The position numbers and the translations under genes are program-made. Shown one piece after another: positions 1-6,211 of a stretch of 11,148 nucleotides of DNA (its first letter is position 1; each line of letters begins with the position of its first letter). The DNA is taken from NCBI GenBank assembly GCA_013286765.1, contig JABDFB010000075.1, positions 1 through 11,148 on the forward strand. The letters are read 5' to 3'. This DNA is from Deltaproteobacteria bacterium (GTDB lineage: Bacteria > Bdellovibrionota > UBA1018). Under the pieces are notes generated by a model. The model searched no databases and was not told the origin of the DNA. It saw only the letters and a list, made by a program, of their open reading frames with translations.

Positions 1-527
1 TTGAGCGGGCAAAACTCTTTATCACTCGAGCCGGTACAGTGATTCTTACCATATCTATATTACTCTGGTTTCTGGCTTCTTACCCAAAACCTCCTGTGGA
101 TGTATCTGTTAACCCCGACCATCCAGCAATTGCCTATAGCTTTGCCGGAAAGATTGGTACCGCGATAGAGCCCTTGTTTAGACCAATTGGATTTAATTGG
201 AAAATTGTTGTCGCTTTAATTCCGGGTTTTTTAGCTCGCGAAGTGATGGTGGGTTCGTTGGCTACGGTCTATGCGATTGAGAATCGGCAGAGTTCGGGAG
301 ATATAGAACAAAGTCTGACCCAACTGCTTACAAAGGATTGGACACTGGCGACCGGACTTAGTCTATTAATATGGTATATGTTTGCTTGCCAATGTCTTTC
401 GACTTTAGCCGTAACTCGACGAGAGACGAACTCGTGGAAATGGCCCTTAGCGATGTTGGCTTACATGACGACACTAGCTTATTTCGGTTCATTTATGACT
501 TATCAGATTGCATCGCGATTGGGATAG
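1..527 (+). CDS. feoB: Ferrous iron transport protein B (FeoB), C-terminal part, cut by the left edge
   Basis: The reading frame is open from base 3 and ends at the TAG/TGA region at 525-527; the start lies outside the window. FeoB is the inner-membrane GTP-driven Fe(II) importer; only the end of its membrane domain is present here. Seen: about four hydrophobic segments, the conserved stretch around SFAGKIG...EPLFRPIGFNWK, the block LIPGFLAREVMVGSLATVY, and the terminal FACQCLSTLAVTRRETNSWKW, all typical of the CFeoB core. The frame reads through without damage. A small membrane-protein gene follows 33 bases later, a usual arrangement for feo loci. FeoA and the G domain, if present, are to the left. 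The ATG at 39 is internal and is not a start. Confidence 0.93.
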   Translation, partial: ERAKLFITRAGTVILTISILLWFLASYPKPPVDVSVNPDHPAIAYSFAGKIGTAIEPLFRPIGFNWKIVVALIPGFLAREVMVGSLATVYAIENRQSSGDIEQSLTQLLTKDWTLATGLSLLIWYMFACQCLSTLAVTRRETNSWKWPLAMLAYMTTLAYFGSFMTYQIASRLG

Positions 528-560
528 TTGACATAGGACTGGCGGTTGAAAGGGGCTCTT

Positions 561-791
561 GTGGAAAAATTCTTAATTGATCAGGAAAAGATCGCCCTCG
601 GTATTGTCTTTATTGCATTTCTAGTGGTTTTCGTTCGAATTTATCGGAAACATTTAGCACGGGGTCTCTCGGAGTGGTTTTTAAAGAGAGGTAAGGTAAA
701 ATTAGCGATGCGCTTTAGAAGTCATTCTGAAGGGGTTCGGCGAATTAACAAGCTCCATAAAAGTAAGCCTAAAAGCGAATGTGGATGCTGA
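561..791 (+). CDS. Small single-helix membrane protein downstream of feoB, C-terminal Cys-Gly-Cys
   Basis: A 76-residue protein with one predicted N-terminal membrane helix (about residues 9-24, IALGIVFIAFLVVFVRIY), then a strongly basic cytoplasmic-looking tail rich in Lys and Arg, ending in ECGC. I chose the GTG at 561 because AGGGG at 551-555 lies five bases ahead of it; a TTG at 546 in the same frame has no such site. It probably shares a transcript with feoB. Position and the terminal cysteines recall the small FeoB-associated Cys-rich membrane proteins, but this one is longer and has only two cysteines, so this is an inference. The cysteines might bind or pass on iron. The stop codon directly abuts the stop of the convergent gene. 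Confidence 0.62.
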   Translation: MEKFLIDQEKIALGIVFIAFLVVFVRIYRKHLARGLSEWFLKRGKVKLAMRFRSHSEGVRRINKLHKSKPKSECGC

Positions 792-1214
792 TTATTTCTC
801 GTGTAGAAGACAGTTTCGATCAACTGTGTATTCGTAGTTAGGTGATTCGGGCTCATTATTCTCTCTGAATTTCAGGTTTAAAGCTCCAGGTAAAAATCCC
901 TGGTCTACAGTAGTATGACAATAGTCGAGAGCTGCGTCCTCGCATTGTTTTAGAACAGTTGCGTCGAAACGAAGTCGAACAATATTTCCCAATGCCCCGA
1001 ACCCTTGTTCTTTAGATTTCTTGGTGTCCACCATTTCGCCGGAGAGCAGGCAGAGGGGCTTTTGAACTTGACGGTTTTTCACTGTTTTCGCGGAATTGTC
1101 GGGGCTGTCTATATCAGGGCTCTTGTTGGAAGGCCAGAGTGCCCAAATGATAATCGCTACAACCACTGTTGCTACTGTCGCCATGGCGGGATAAAGGAAT
1201 TGTTTGCTTGTCAT
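792..1214 (-). CDS. Hypothetical membrane-anchored periplasmic protein with four cysteines
   Basis: A 140-residue protein of no family I recognise. Residues 7-27 form one hydrophobic helix, followed by a Ser/Asp/Asn/Lys linker (about 29-52) and a small C-terminal domain. The domain contains Cys55, Cys91, Cys99 and Cys135. Four cysteines in a domain that should lie outside the cytoplasm suggest two disulfide bonds, which is an inference. The start is the ATG at 1214. It lacks a clear Shine-Dalgarno site, and an internal ATG at residue 11 (1184) would break the helix, so the first is preferred. It faces the feo genes with zero bases between stop codons and diverges from kamA. Confidence 0.6.
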   Translation of the reverse strand: MTSKQFLYPAMATVATVVVAIIIWALWPSNKSPDIDSPDNSAKTVKNRQVQKPLCLLSGEMVDTKKSKEQGFGALGNIVRLRFDATVLKQCEDAALDYCHTTVDQGFLPGALNLKFRENNEPESPNYEYTVDRNCLLHEK

Positions 1215-1458
1215 ATAATAATTCTAGATCAGAAAGGGATAAGAGCCTATCCTAAAACCCCTTCAAACTACACCCGGCTGCAAAAGGCGGAGGTGTCGTT
1301 CTCGGGCTAAAATCCCCTCGAGTTATCTCGGTCTTCGGGGAGTTTTTGATCCTGCGGCCTAAGTAGCGCCACTTTCGTTCAGGTTCGTTAGGGGTTTTAA
1401 AATAGACTCACTATTGCTATAGGTGTTATGGACTTTTGAGTATGGTGGGCATTTGACT
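1215..1458. promoter_or_regulatory. Divergent spacer between the four-cysteine gene and kamA, with hairpins
   Basis: This spacer should hold promoters for both flanking genes. Seen: GGATA/TATCC hairpin at 1237-1252; ACACC/GGTGT pairing at 1270-1274 with 1292-1296; a hairpin with TCCCC at 1313-1317 pairing GGGGA at 1337-1341, with CGAG/CTCG inside, followed by GTTTTTG; and two tandem 10-base units TTCGTTCAGG and TTCGTTAGGG at 1374-1393. A weak extended -10 (TGC then TATAGG at 1418-1423) may serve kamA, but no good -35 is visible. No known riboswitch consensus was recognised. Confidence 0.35.
1313..1347 (+). terminator. Hairpin plus T5 tract in the kamA upstream region
   Basis: TCCCC at 1313-1317 pairs with GGGGA at 1337-1341. 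An inner CGAG/CTCG stem lies at 1319-1322 and 1327-1330, and a run of five T follows at 1343-1347. No gene on the plus strand ends before it, so if it works as a terminator it would act on a leader or small RNA upstream of kamA. The stem is interrupted by a bulge, so support is modest. Confidence 0.3.
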
Positions 1459-2613
1459 ATGGATTCCAATTTACTAAACAATAACAGAATTCGAGATCGC
1501 TTCAAGCCGGTCCAGCGTCCTCTGGCTTGGATGGATATTCCCAAGGAAACTTGGAATCGCTGGACGTGGCAGCAGCAAAAACGTCTGCGAACAGAGGATC
1601 AGCTGGCGCAAGTCTTAACGGTTTTTGATGATGAAAGAGCAGCGCTCGATGCATCTAAAGAGCTGTTTGATCTTGCGATTACTCCTTATTACGCTTCTTT
1701 AATTGAACCGAATAATCCGCTCTGTCCCATACGATTACAATGTATCCCTAAACCGGGAGAGTTAGATCCAGCTGCCTATGAACTTAGTGATCCGCTCGCT
1801 GAAGATTCCCATATGCCAGTGCCAGGAATTACCCATAGGTACCCGGATCGAGTTTTGTTCTACACAACTCATCACTGTGCGGTCTATTGCCGGCATTGTA
1901 CTCGCAAACGAAAAGTTTCTGATCCGTCGACGGCAGCTACCCAACAACAGTTAGAGCAAGGACTGAACTATATAGCGGCCCATCCGGAGGTCAGAGATAT
2001 TCTCATTTCGGGTGGTGACCCTCTGTCAAATTCCGATGATCGACTCGAGTATATCTTGGAACGACTAAGAGCGATCGAACACGTTGAGATTTTGAGGCTC
2101 TGTACTCGCAATTTGGTTACTCTGCCTCAGAGAATTACATTAAACTTGGCTCAGATATTAAAGAAGTACCATCCTATCTATGTCCATACGCATTTTAATC
2201 ATCCAAAGGAGTGTACACGAGAGGCGTTTGACGCGTGTGCGCTGCTGGCCGATGCAGGATGCGTATTAAACAATCAAATGGTATTGCTCAGAGGTGTTAA
2301 CGACGACCCTGCTGTGGTTCTTGAACTCAACCAAAAGCTTCTCATGATGCGAGTGAAACCTTATTATATTTTCCAATGTGATATGGCGCAGGGCTTAAGT
2401 CATCTCAGGACTCCCATCGCAAAGGGAATCGAGATTATTGATAGCCTTAGAGGTTGGACAAGCGGAATAGCAGTTCCTCATTTTGTAGTGGATTTGCCCG
2501 GAGGCGGGGGAAAAGTATCACTCCTTCCTGAGTATGTTATGAAACGCGAAGGCAAGAAGTGGCTTTTTAGGAATTATCAGAATATTCCTTTTGAATATTT
2601 CGACGCAGATTAA
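1459..2613 (+). CDS. kamA: Lysine 2,3-aminomutase-type radical SAM enzyme (KamA family)
   Basis: A 384-residue cytoplasmic radical SAM/PLP enzyme. The family reaction converts L-lysine to L-beta-lysine. Seen: CAVYCRHC at 140-147 (CxxxCxxC, the 4Fe-4S/SAM site), SGGDPL at 184-189, Lys352 in PGGGGK (PLP lysine), and Asp308 (QCDMAQGL) and Asp345 (VVDLPGGGG), which match the two aspartates that hold the lysine amino group in the clostridial enzyme. All four landmarks sit at one constant offset of 15 from clostridial numbering. The protein ends about 45 residues earlier and lacks the C-terminal cysteine-rich zinc tail. ATG 1459 is chosen for the GTGGG nine bases upstream; a GTG at 1423 has no site. 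No beta-lysine acetyltransferase (ablB), efp or epmA lies nearby, so the use of the product is open: osmolyte, catabolism or EF-P modification. Confidence 0.88.
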   Translation: MDSNLLNNNRIRDRFKPVQRPLAWMDIPKETWNRWTWQQQKRLRTEDQLAQVLTVFDDERAALDASKELFDLAITPYYASLIEPNNPLCPIRLQCIPKPGELDPAAYELSDPLAEDSHMPVPGITHRYPDRVLFYTTHHCAVYCRHCTRKRKVSDPSTAATQQQLEQGLNYIAAHPEVRDILISGGDPLSNSDDRLEYILERLRAIEHVEILRLCTRNLVTLPQRITLNLAQILKKYHPIYVHTHFNHPKECTREAFDACALLADAGCVLNNQMVLLRGVNDDPAVVLELNQKLLMMRVKPYYIFQCDMAQGLSHLRTPIAKGIEIIDSLRGWTSGIAVPHFVVDLPGGGGKVSLLPEYVMKREGKKWLFRNYQNIPFEYFDAD

Positions 2614-2625
2614 TAAAATCAATAT

Positions 2626-3087
2626 ATGAAATATAGAATCTTGATCGTCTCAGCCGCTTGGGCTTGCCTGAGCCTAGCAGCATTTGTATCGGCATGCAGT
2701 ACACTGCCCTCGGTTAAACATGATAAGTATCAATTTCCGAAAGGTTTTGCTTTCGTAGGAAATGTGAAGAGACCTTATCAAGTTTTAGGTTTGGTTAGAG
2801 CCAAAGAGGACTATGAGTCCATGGACCCTGGAAGTGAAACAATTGAAGAAGGAATCAGCGAAGGTAAGACTCTGTGTGCTAATTATTACAATAAAGCTGT
2901 GAATTCTCTTGTCGAAGCTGCTCGAAGAAAAGGAGCGGATGCCGTCATCGACGTAAAATCCGTAGTTTTCCTCGAGGACGGGCGAAAAGAAGAGTACCAG
3001 ACCCCGGAATGTGCTGATGACGGGATGGAAGGACAGATTTTGACACAAGGCATTGCGGTTAAGTGGAAAGCCGCAAGCTCAGGGTAG
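2626..3087 (+). CDS. Small outer-membrane lipoprotein, function unknown
   Basis: A 153-residue secreted protein. The signal peptide runs over residues 1-23 and ends in the lipobox V-S-A-C with the lipidated Cys24. The next residue is Ser, so the protein should sort to the outer membrane. The mature part has Cys84 and Cys129, a likely disulfide pair. The segment AVNSLVEAARRKGADAVIDV (about 91-110) is a helix followed by a strand of the type seen in RcsF, DUF4156 and YbjQ-like proteins; that likeness is by eye only. It starts 12 bases after kamA and has no recognisable Shine-Dalgarno site, so it probably depends on the kamA transcript. Nothing ties its function to lysine metabolism. Confidence 0.72.
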   Translation: MKYRILIVSAAWACLSLAAFVSACSTLPSVKHDKYQFPKGFAFVGNVKRPYQVLGLVRAKEDYESMDPGSETIEEGISEGKTLCANYYNKAVNSLVEAARRKGADAVIDVKSVVFLEDGRKEEYQTPECADDGMEGQILTQGIAVKWKAASSG

Positions 3088-3091
3088 TTCT

Positions 3092-3167
3092 ACGGTACTA
3101 TGCGTCACAGTCTAGGCTGTTGCTAGTGTAATAACGCATCGCATATCAAAAGGTCATCGGATACCGT
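3092..3167. repeat. Nested inverted repeats after the lipoprotein gene
   Basis: ACGGTA at 3092-3097 pairs with TACCGT at 3162-3167. Inside it, ATGCGT at 3100-3105 pairs with ACGCAT at 3134-3139. The innermost part has two CTAG copies seven bases apart. It starts five bases after the lipoprotein stop codon. There is no T tract, so it is not a standard terminator; it may stabilise the 3' end of the kamA-lipoprotein message or be part of a small RNA. Confidence 0.4.
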
Positions 3168-3225
3168 CGTAAAAGGCAAATTCCACTGCAGTCTCTGCTA
3201 AAGGATTCCCCAAAATGGCGTTTGA

Positions 3226-3356
3226 AGGGCTTTCGCGGCTAGAGGGAGATGTTGCACGTAGCGAGATTCACAGCAGCCATGGATGGCGAAAGCTGTGAAA
3301 AACAGGATGTTTGCTCTCGCTACGTGCAACATCTCCCTCTAGCCGCCGAAATCCCT
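3226..3356. repeat. Long inverted-repeat element, MITE-like, with two hairpins in its loop
   Basis: The arms at 3235-3265 and 3316-3346 are perfect reverse complements over 31 bases. They extend outward with one mismatch and one extra base to AGGG (3226-3229) and CCCT (3353-3356). The 50-base loop is itself folded: TTCACAGC/GCTGTGAA at 3267-3274 and 3292-3299, enclosing GCCAT/ATGGC at 3276-3287, then AAACA/TGTTT at 3300-3312. TGAA occurs directly on both outer sides (3223-3226 and 3356-3359; TGAAG if the next base counts), so an element from 3227 to 3355 would start with GGG at both ends and have a short target duplication. It encodes nothing. Alternatives are a structured RNA or a protein-binding cruciform. 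The repeat is certain; its nature is inferred. Confidence 0.75.
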
Positions 3357-3477
3357 GAAGTTCTAGACCCACGTGTCCGATAAGACTGTATGAGGAAGGG
3401 AATATTCCGCTACCAGGCTTTAGTGCGGTTGCGAGAGAGTTCCGAAAAAAGCCTCGTGTAAGTTAAGGGGAGGGTTT

Positions 3478-4137
3478 GTGGGACCATCAATTTTGTTAGT
3501 ATCAGGTGAAGAAGAATCTAGAGCAAAACCGATTCAATCATTTTTGGAGCAAAAAGGATATCCAGTTAGTGCTACGCCGGAACCAAAAGATGGATTTTCT
3601 ATCATCGTTTGGTATTTAGCTTCAGGCAAAGACAACTTAGGAAATATTAAATTGTATAAAAATCGACACCCAAATTCAAAACTGGTGTTGATCTCCGATG
3701 CTTGGGACAAAGAGGACCTCCGAACAGCATTCCGCCTAGGCGCTATGGATTGTTTAGAGCTACCCCATGATCTAGATGGTTTAGATAATCTTATATCGCG
3801 AAGCGTTAAAGAAGTTCAGCAAGAGAATGCGAATTGGGAATTACTAAAGAATCTAAGACAAAAATTCGAGACCGATGGAGCTGGTGATGGCGGAAGCCAC
3901 CTGAGATTGGTTTCGGAAACCGATACGAATGGAAGCGAACCTATTGCAAGCTACACAAAGATTAAGAAAAGATGGCTTGAACAATTCGAAAAAGAATATT
4001 TAGTTTCTACATTAGTGAAGTATAGAGGAAACGTTTCAGCCGCCGCACGAAGTGCTCGTTTGGATAGAAGCAATTTCTTGCGTTTATTGCGAAAATACGG
4101 ATTACAAGCAGAAGCTTATAGAAGAGTCGCTGCTTAG
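3478..4137 (+). CDS. Response-regulator-like protein with degenerate receiver and Fis-type HTH
   Basis: A 219-residue protein: a receiver-like domain (about 4-118), a linker (119-160) and a C-terminal Fis/NtrC-type helix-turn-helix (about 168-208, with GNVSAAARSARLDRSNFLRL and KYGL). There is no AAA+ sigma-54 domain between them, so it should bind DNA without remodelling polymerase. The receiver lacks the key residues: the acidic pair after strand 1 is SGEE (9-12), the phospho-Asp position is Trp45/Tyr46, and the Lys position before Pro96 is Leu95. Phosphorylation control is therefore unlikely. The GTG start at 3478 is fixed by the strong AAGGGGAGGG at 3465-3474. It stands alone with no histidine kinase next to it. 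Its targets are unknown; it might act on the structured DNA upstream (inference). Confidence 0.83.
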   Translation: MGPSILLVSGEEESRAKPIQSFLEQKGYPVSATPEPKDGFSIIVWYLASGKDNLGNIKLYKNRHPNSKLVLISDAWDKEDLRTAFRLGAMDCLELPHDLDGLDNLISRSVKEVQQENANWELLKNLRQKFETDGAGDGGSHLRLVSETDTNGSEPIASYTKIKKRWLEQFEKEYLVSTLVKYRGNVSAAARSARLDRSNFLRLLRKYGLQAEAYRRVAA

Positions 4138-4266
4138 GAACGAGAGATTTTCCCGAGCCTGCGTCCAGCCCCCGAAAATCCCTCGTAATCCGCGCACGGC
4201 CACGCCCGCCTTCGGTGCAGGTACTTTCCTTTTTGTATATAGTGGCAATTGTAAACGACCCAATTT

Positions 4267-4284
4267 AAACGCAGTAGCGTTTTT
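4267..4284 (+). terminator. Rho-independent terminator candidate for the regulator gene
   Basis: AAACGC at 4267-4272 and GCGTTT at 4277-4282 form a six-base stem over the loop AGTA, and the T run continues to 4284. The stem is short, about 130 bases after the regulator stop. It could also work on the other strand, where the tail is weaker. Confidence 0.5.
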
Positions 4285-4300
4285 CAAACACCAGAAACAA

Positions 4301-4335
4301 TAAAGGACTCGGAGGCAGAGCCTTCGAGTCCTTTA
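4301..4335 (-). terminator. Terminator for the orn-add operon, possibly bidirectional
   Basis: The arms at 4301-4315 and 4321-4335 pair over 15 bases with one G-T pair and a five-base loop CAGAG. Read on the minus strand, the stem ends in TTTATTGTTT, a T-rich tail, 123 bases past the add stop codon. On the plus strand only TTTA follows, so the minus direction is favoured. Confidence 0.68.
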
Positions 4336-4457
4336 CTGCCACGGGATCCTCATTCAGTGTGTGGGGGGGAAGTGGGGTCCCATGGAAAACAATGTATTGA
4401 TGTCTTTATATAGAACGACTGAAAACCACGCAACAGAAAAAGATAAAAAAATATTCT

Positions 4458-5414
4458 CTAACTTAGGAAGCTCGCTTTAAGGGCGTTCTCTTGGCACTTT
4501 CGAATTTCAGTTTCACTCAATCCCATTTTCTTTCTGCAGATTTCTATTTCGTGAGGCAGTGTGACTCCAAAAATTCCTGGATCATCGGTGTTAATGCAAA
4601 CTGGGACGCCGGCTCTCAGCAATTTTGGCAGCGGATGGGATTCGAAAGTCGGTACTGCGCTGGTTAGCCAGTTGCTTGTTGGACACATTTCGAGACAGAT
4701 CTGGTGCTTTTCTAAGTAAGCCATTAATTTTGGATCGTGAATGCTTGCGACTCCGTGGCCGATGCGTTTTGCTCCCAGAAATTCGATGGAGTCCCAAATG
4801 CCCTGTGGGCCCACGCCCACGGCCTCACCAGCATGTATCGTGGTTTTCAGTCCAGCCCGCGTGACTTTTTTGAACGAGCTTTCAAAGAGTTTTGCTGGAT
4901 ATTCTTTTTCGCTGCCTGCTAAATCCACTCCGACAAAGCGGCTGGAGTACTTCAAAAAGAATTCGATGGTCTTGTCGACACTTTCGGTGCCGTAGTCACG
5001 GCTTGCGATACAGAGGAGGCCGACTTTGATATCAGGGTACTTCTTGCAGGCGCGAGCGATGCCACGCTCGTAGGCTGCTAGGGATTCCTCCCAAGAAAGT
5101 CCGTTGTATTCGCAAACAAAACTTGGGGAATATCGAAATTCGACTACCCGTGTATTTTCGTTCCAGCAATCTTCGACAGTTTCGAAGGCAATTTGCTCTA
5201 ATACTTCCGGACGATCCGCCACTTTCTGAAAAAGCGTGAATTGTCCCAAGACTGTGCTGAGATCAGCAAGTGGTTTGCGCATGATAAGCTGATCGGAAAA
5301 ACTCTCAAAACTCGTGCTTTGCGGGATAAGCCCTTTTTCCTGCGCAAGTCGATAGAGCGTGCTAGTTCGCGCACAAACATCTAGATGGCGATGCAGTTCT
5401 ACTTGTACTGACAT
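4458..5414 (-). CDS. add: Adenosine deaminase family protein
   Basis: A 318-residue metal-dependent amidohydrolase that would deaminate adenosine (or a related aminopurine) to inosine in the cytoplasm, for purine salvage. All catalytic landmarks are present: ELHRHLD with His8 and His10, DLAGSE at 164-169, TIHAGE with His194 and Glu197, RIGHG with His220, CPTSN at 244-248, and NTDDPG with Asp277 and Asp278. It is slightly shorter than usual. The motif after HLD is Val13 rather than the common Gly, so substrate preference (adenosine, adenine or a modified form) is not certain. The start at 5414 is set by GGGAG six bases upstream, which overlaps the end of fabI; only one base separates the genes. 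It is the last gene of the operon, followed by a terminator hairpin at 4301-4335. Confidence 0.87.
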   Translation of the reverse strand: MSVQVELHRHLDVCARTSTLYRLAQEKGLIPQSTSFESFSDQLIMRKPLADLSTVLGQFTLFQKVADRPEVLEQIAFETVEDCWNENTRVVEFRYSPSFVCEYNGLSWEESLAAYERGIARACKKYPDIKVGLLCIASRDYGTESVDKTIEFFLKYSSRFVGVDLAGSEKEYPAKLFESSFKKVTRAGLKTTIHAGEAVGVGPQGIWDSIEFLGAKRIGHGVASIHDPKLMAYLEKHQICLEMCPTSNWLTSAVPTFESHPLPKLLRAGVPVCINTDDPGIFGVTLPHEIEICRKKMGLSETEIRKCQENALKASFLS

Positions 5415-5415
5415 A

Positions 5416-6201
5416 TTAAACTCCCATTATATGGGCGCCACTGTCTACGTACATTGTGGTTCCCGTAATATGTTTTCCCATCGGCGAAAGAAGAAATGCT
5501 GCTAATGATCCAACATCTTCTGCCGATATATTTTCTCTTAACGGTGTTTTCTCTCCTGCAGCCGCCAGCATGTCTCTGAAATTTCGAATTCCGGCCGCCG
5601 CTAACGTCTTTACCGGGCCTGCCGAGATGGCATTCACCCGAATTTTCTTTGTCCCTAAGTCATAAGCTAGGTACCGAACACAGGCCTCCAGCGCAGATTT
5701 CGCTACACCCATCACGTTGTAGTTAGGGACAACTTTGTGAGCACCGTAGTAGGACAGCGTTAGTATCGATCCGTTTTTTCCTTCCATCAGCGGTTCGGCC
5801 CGTTTAGCTAGAGCCACTAAACTATAGGCGCTGATGTCGAGAGCTGTCTTAAACCCTTCGCGCGAAGTATTTACGAAGCGCCCTTCTAATTCTTCCCGGT
5901 TTGCGAAAGCAACCGAGTGAACGAGAATATCAATGTCAGACCATTTCTTCTTAACCGTGTCGAAAAATGCGTCGATCTCCGAATCGCTTCCGACATTACA
6001 GGGTTCCACAATTTCAGCTCCGACAGATTCGGCAAGGGGTCGCACCCTTCTTTCGAGCGCGTCGCCAAGAAAATTAAATCCAAGTCGAGCGCCGCCTCCG
6101 TGCAGGTACTGCGCAATGGACCACGCTAGGCTGCGTTCGTTCGCAACGCCAAAAATAAGTGCTTTCTTGCCTTCAAAGAGATGCTTGAATTCAGTTGTCA
6201 T
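5416..6201 (-). CDS. fabI: Enoyl-[acyl-carrier-protein] reductase (NADH), FabI type
   Basis: A 261-residue SDR-fold enzyme of the last reduction step in fatty-acid elongation. Seen: the dinucleotide site [13 protein letters not shown] (18-30), HSVAFA (95-100), and the catalytic SYYGAH...[10 protein letters not shown] with Tyr151, Tyr161 and Lys168, equivalent to Tyr146, Tyr156 and Lys163 of the E. coli enzyme, plus [10 protein letters not shown] (193-202). Ala98 replaces E. coli Gly93, as in the Bacillus and Staphylococcus type, so it is not evidence of resistance. The frame stays open upstream to 6366, but the true start is ATG 6201 with GAGGG seven bases ahead; the extra residues are the pepN end in another frame. 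It begins 10 bases after pepN and ends one base before add. Confidence 0.94.
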   Translation of the reverse strand: MTTEFKHLFEGKKALIFGVANERSLAWSIAQYLHGGGARLGFNFLGDALERRVRPLAESVGAEIVEPCNVGSDSEIDAFFDTVKKKWSDIDILVHSVAFANREELEGRFVNTSREGFKTALDISAYSLVALAKRAEPLMEGKNGSILTLSYYGAHKVVPNYNVMGVAKSALEACVRYLAYDLGTKKIRVNAISAGPVKTLAAAGIRNFRDMLAAAGEKTPLRENISAEDVGSLAAFLLSPMGKHITGTTMYVDSGAHIMGV

Positions 6202-6211
6202 AATACCACCC

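Larger units (their letters stand above)
3088..3477. other. 390-base gene-free stretch filled with inverted repeats
   Basis: No convincing coding frame on either strand. It holds three structured parts, in order: a nested pair of inverted repeats at 3092-3167, the large inverted-repeat element at 3226-3356, and the leader of the regulator gene. That leader has the palindrome GGAATATTCC at 3399-3408 and the hairpin AGGCTTT/AAAGCCT at 3415-3454. No clear sigma-70 promoter could be picked out for the regulator. Confidence 0.6.
4138..4457. other. 320-base gene-free stretch between convergent genes
   Basis: It lies between the ends of the regulator gene and add. Two terminator-like hairpins (4267-4284 and 4301-4335) account for the middle. 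A G-rich run follows at about 4361-4378, and an A-rich stretch precedes the add stop. No RNA gene or credible small coding frame was seen. Confidence 0.5.

Noticed and set aside
1401..1423. A T7-promoter-like string: GACTCACTAT at 1405-1414, with TATAGG a few bases on
   Set aside because: The ten-base match is interrupted before the initiating GGs and there is no phage gene nearby; it is taken as coincidence.
3226..3356. Integron attC site or rho-independent terminator as explanation of the large inverted repeat
   Set aside because: No GTTRRRY/RYYYAAC core boxes are placed as attC needs, and no T tract follows the stem.
4350..4385. G-rich stretch as a G-quadruplex
   Set aside because: There are only two or three suitable G runs with uneven spacing, too few for a convincing four-run motif.
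5506..5518. Ala98 in FabI in place of E. coli Gly93, as a possible triclosan-resistance change
   Set aside because: Ala at this place is normal in Bacillus and Staphylococcus FabI enzymes, so it does not indicate resistance.
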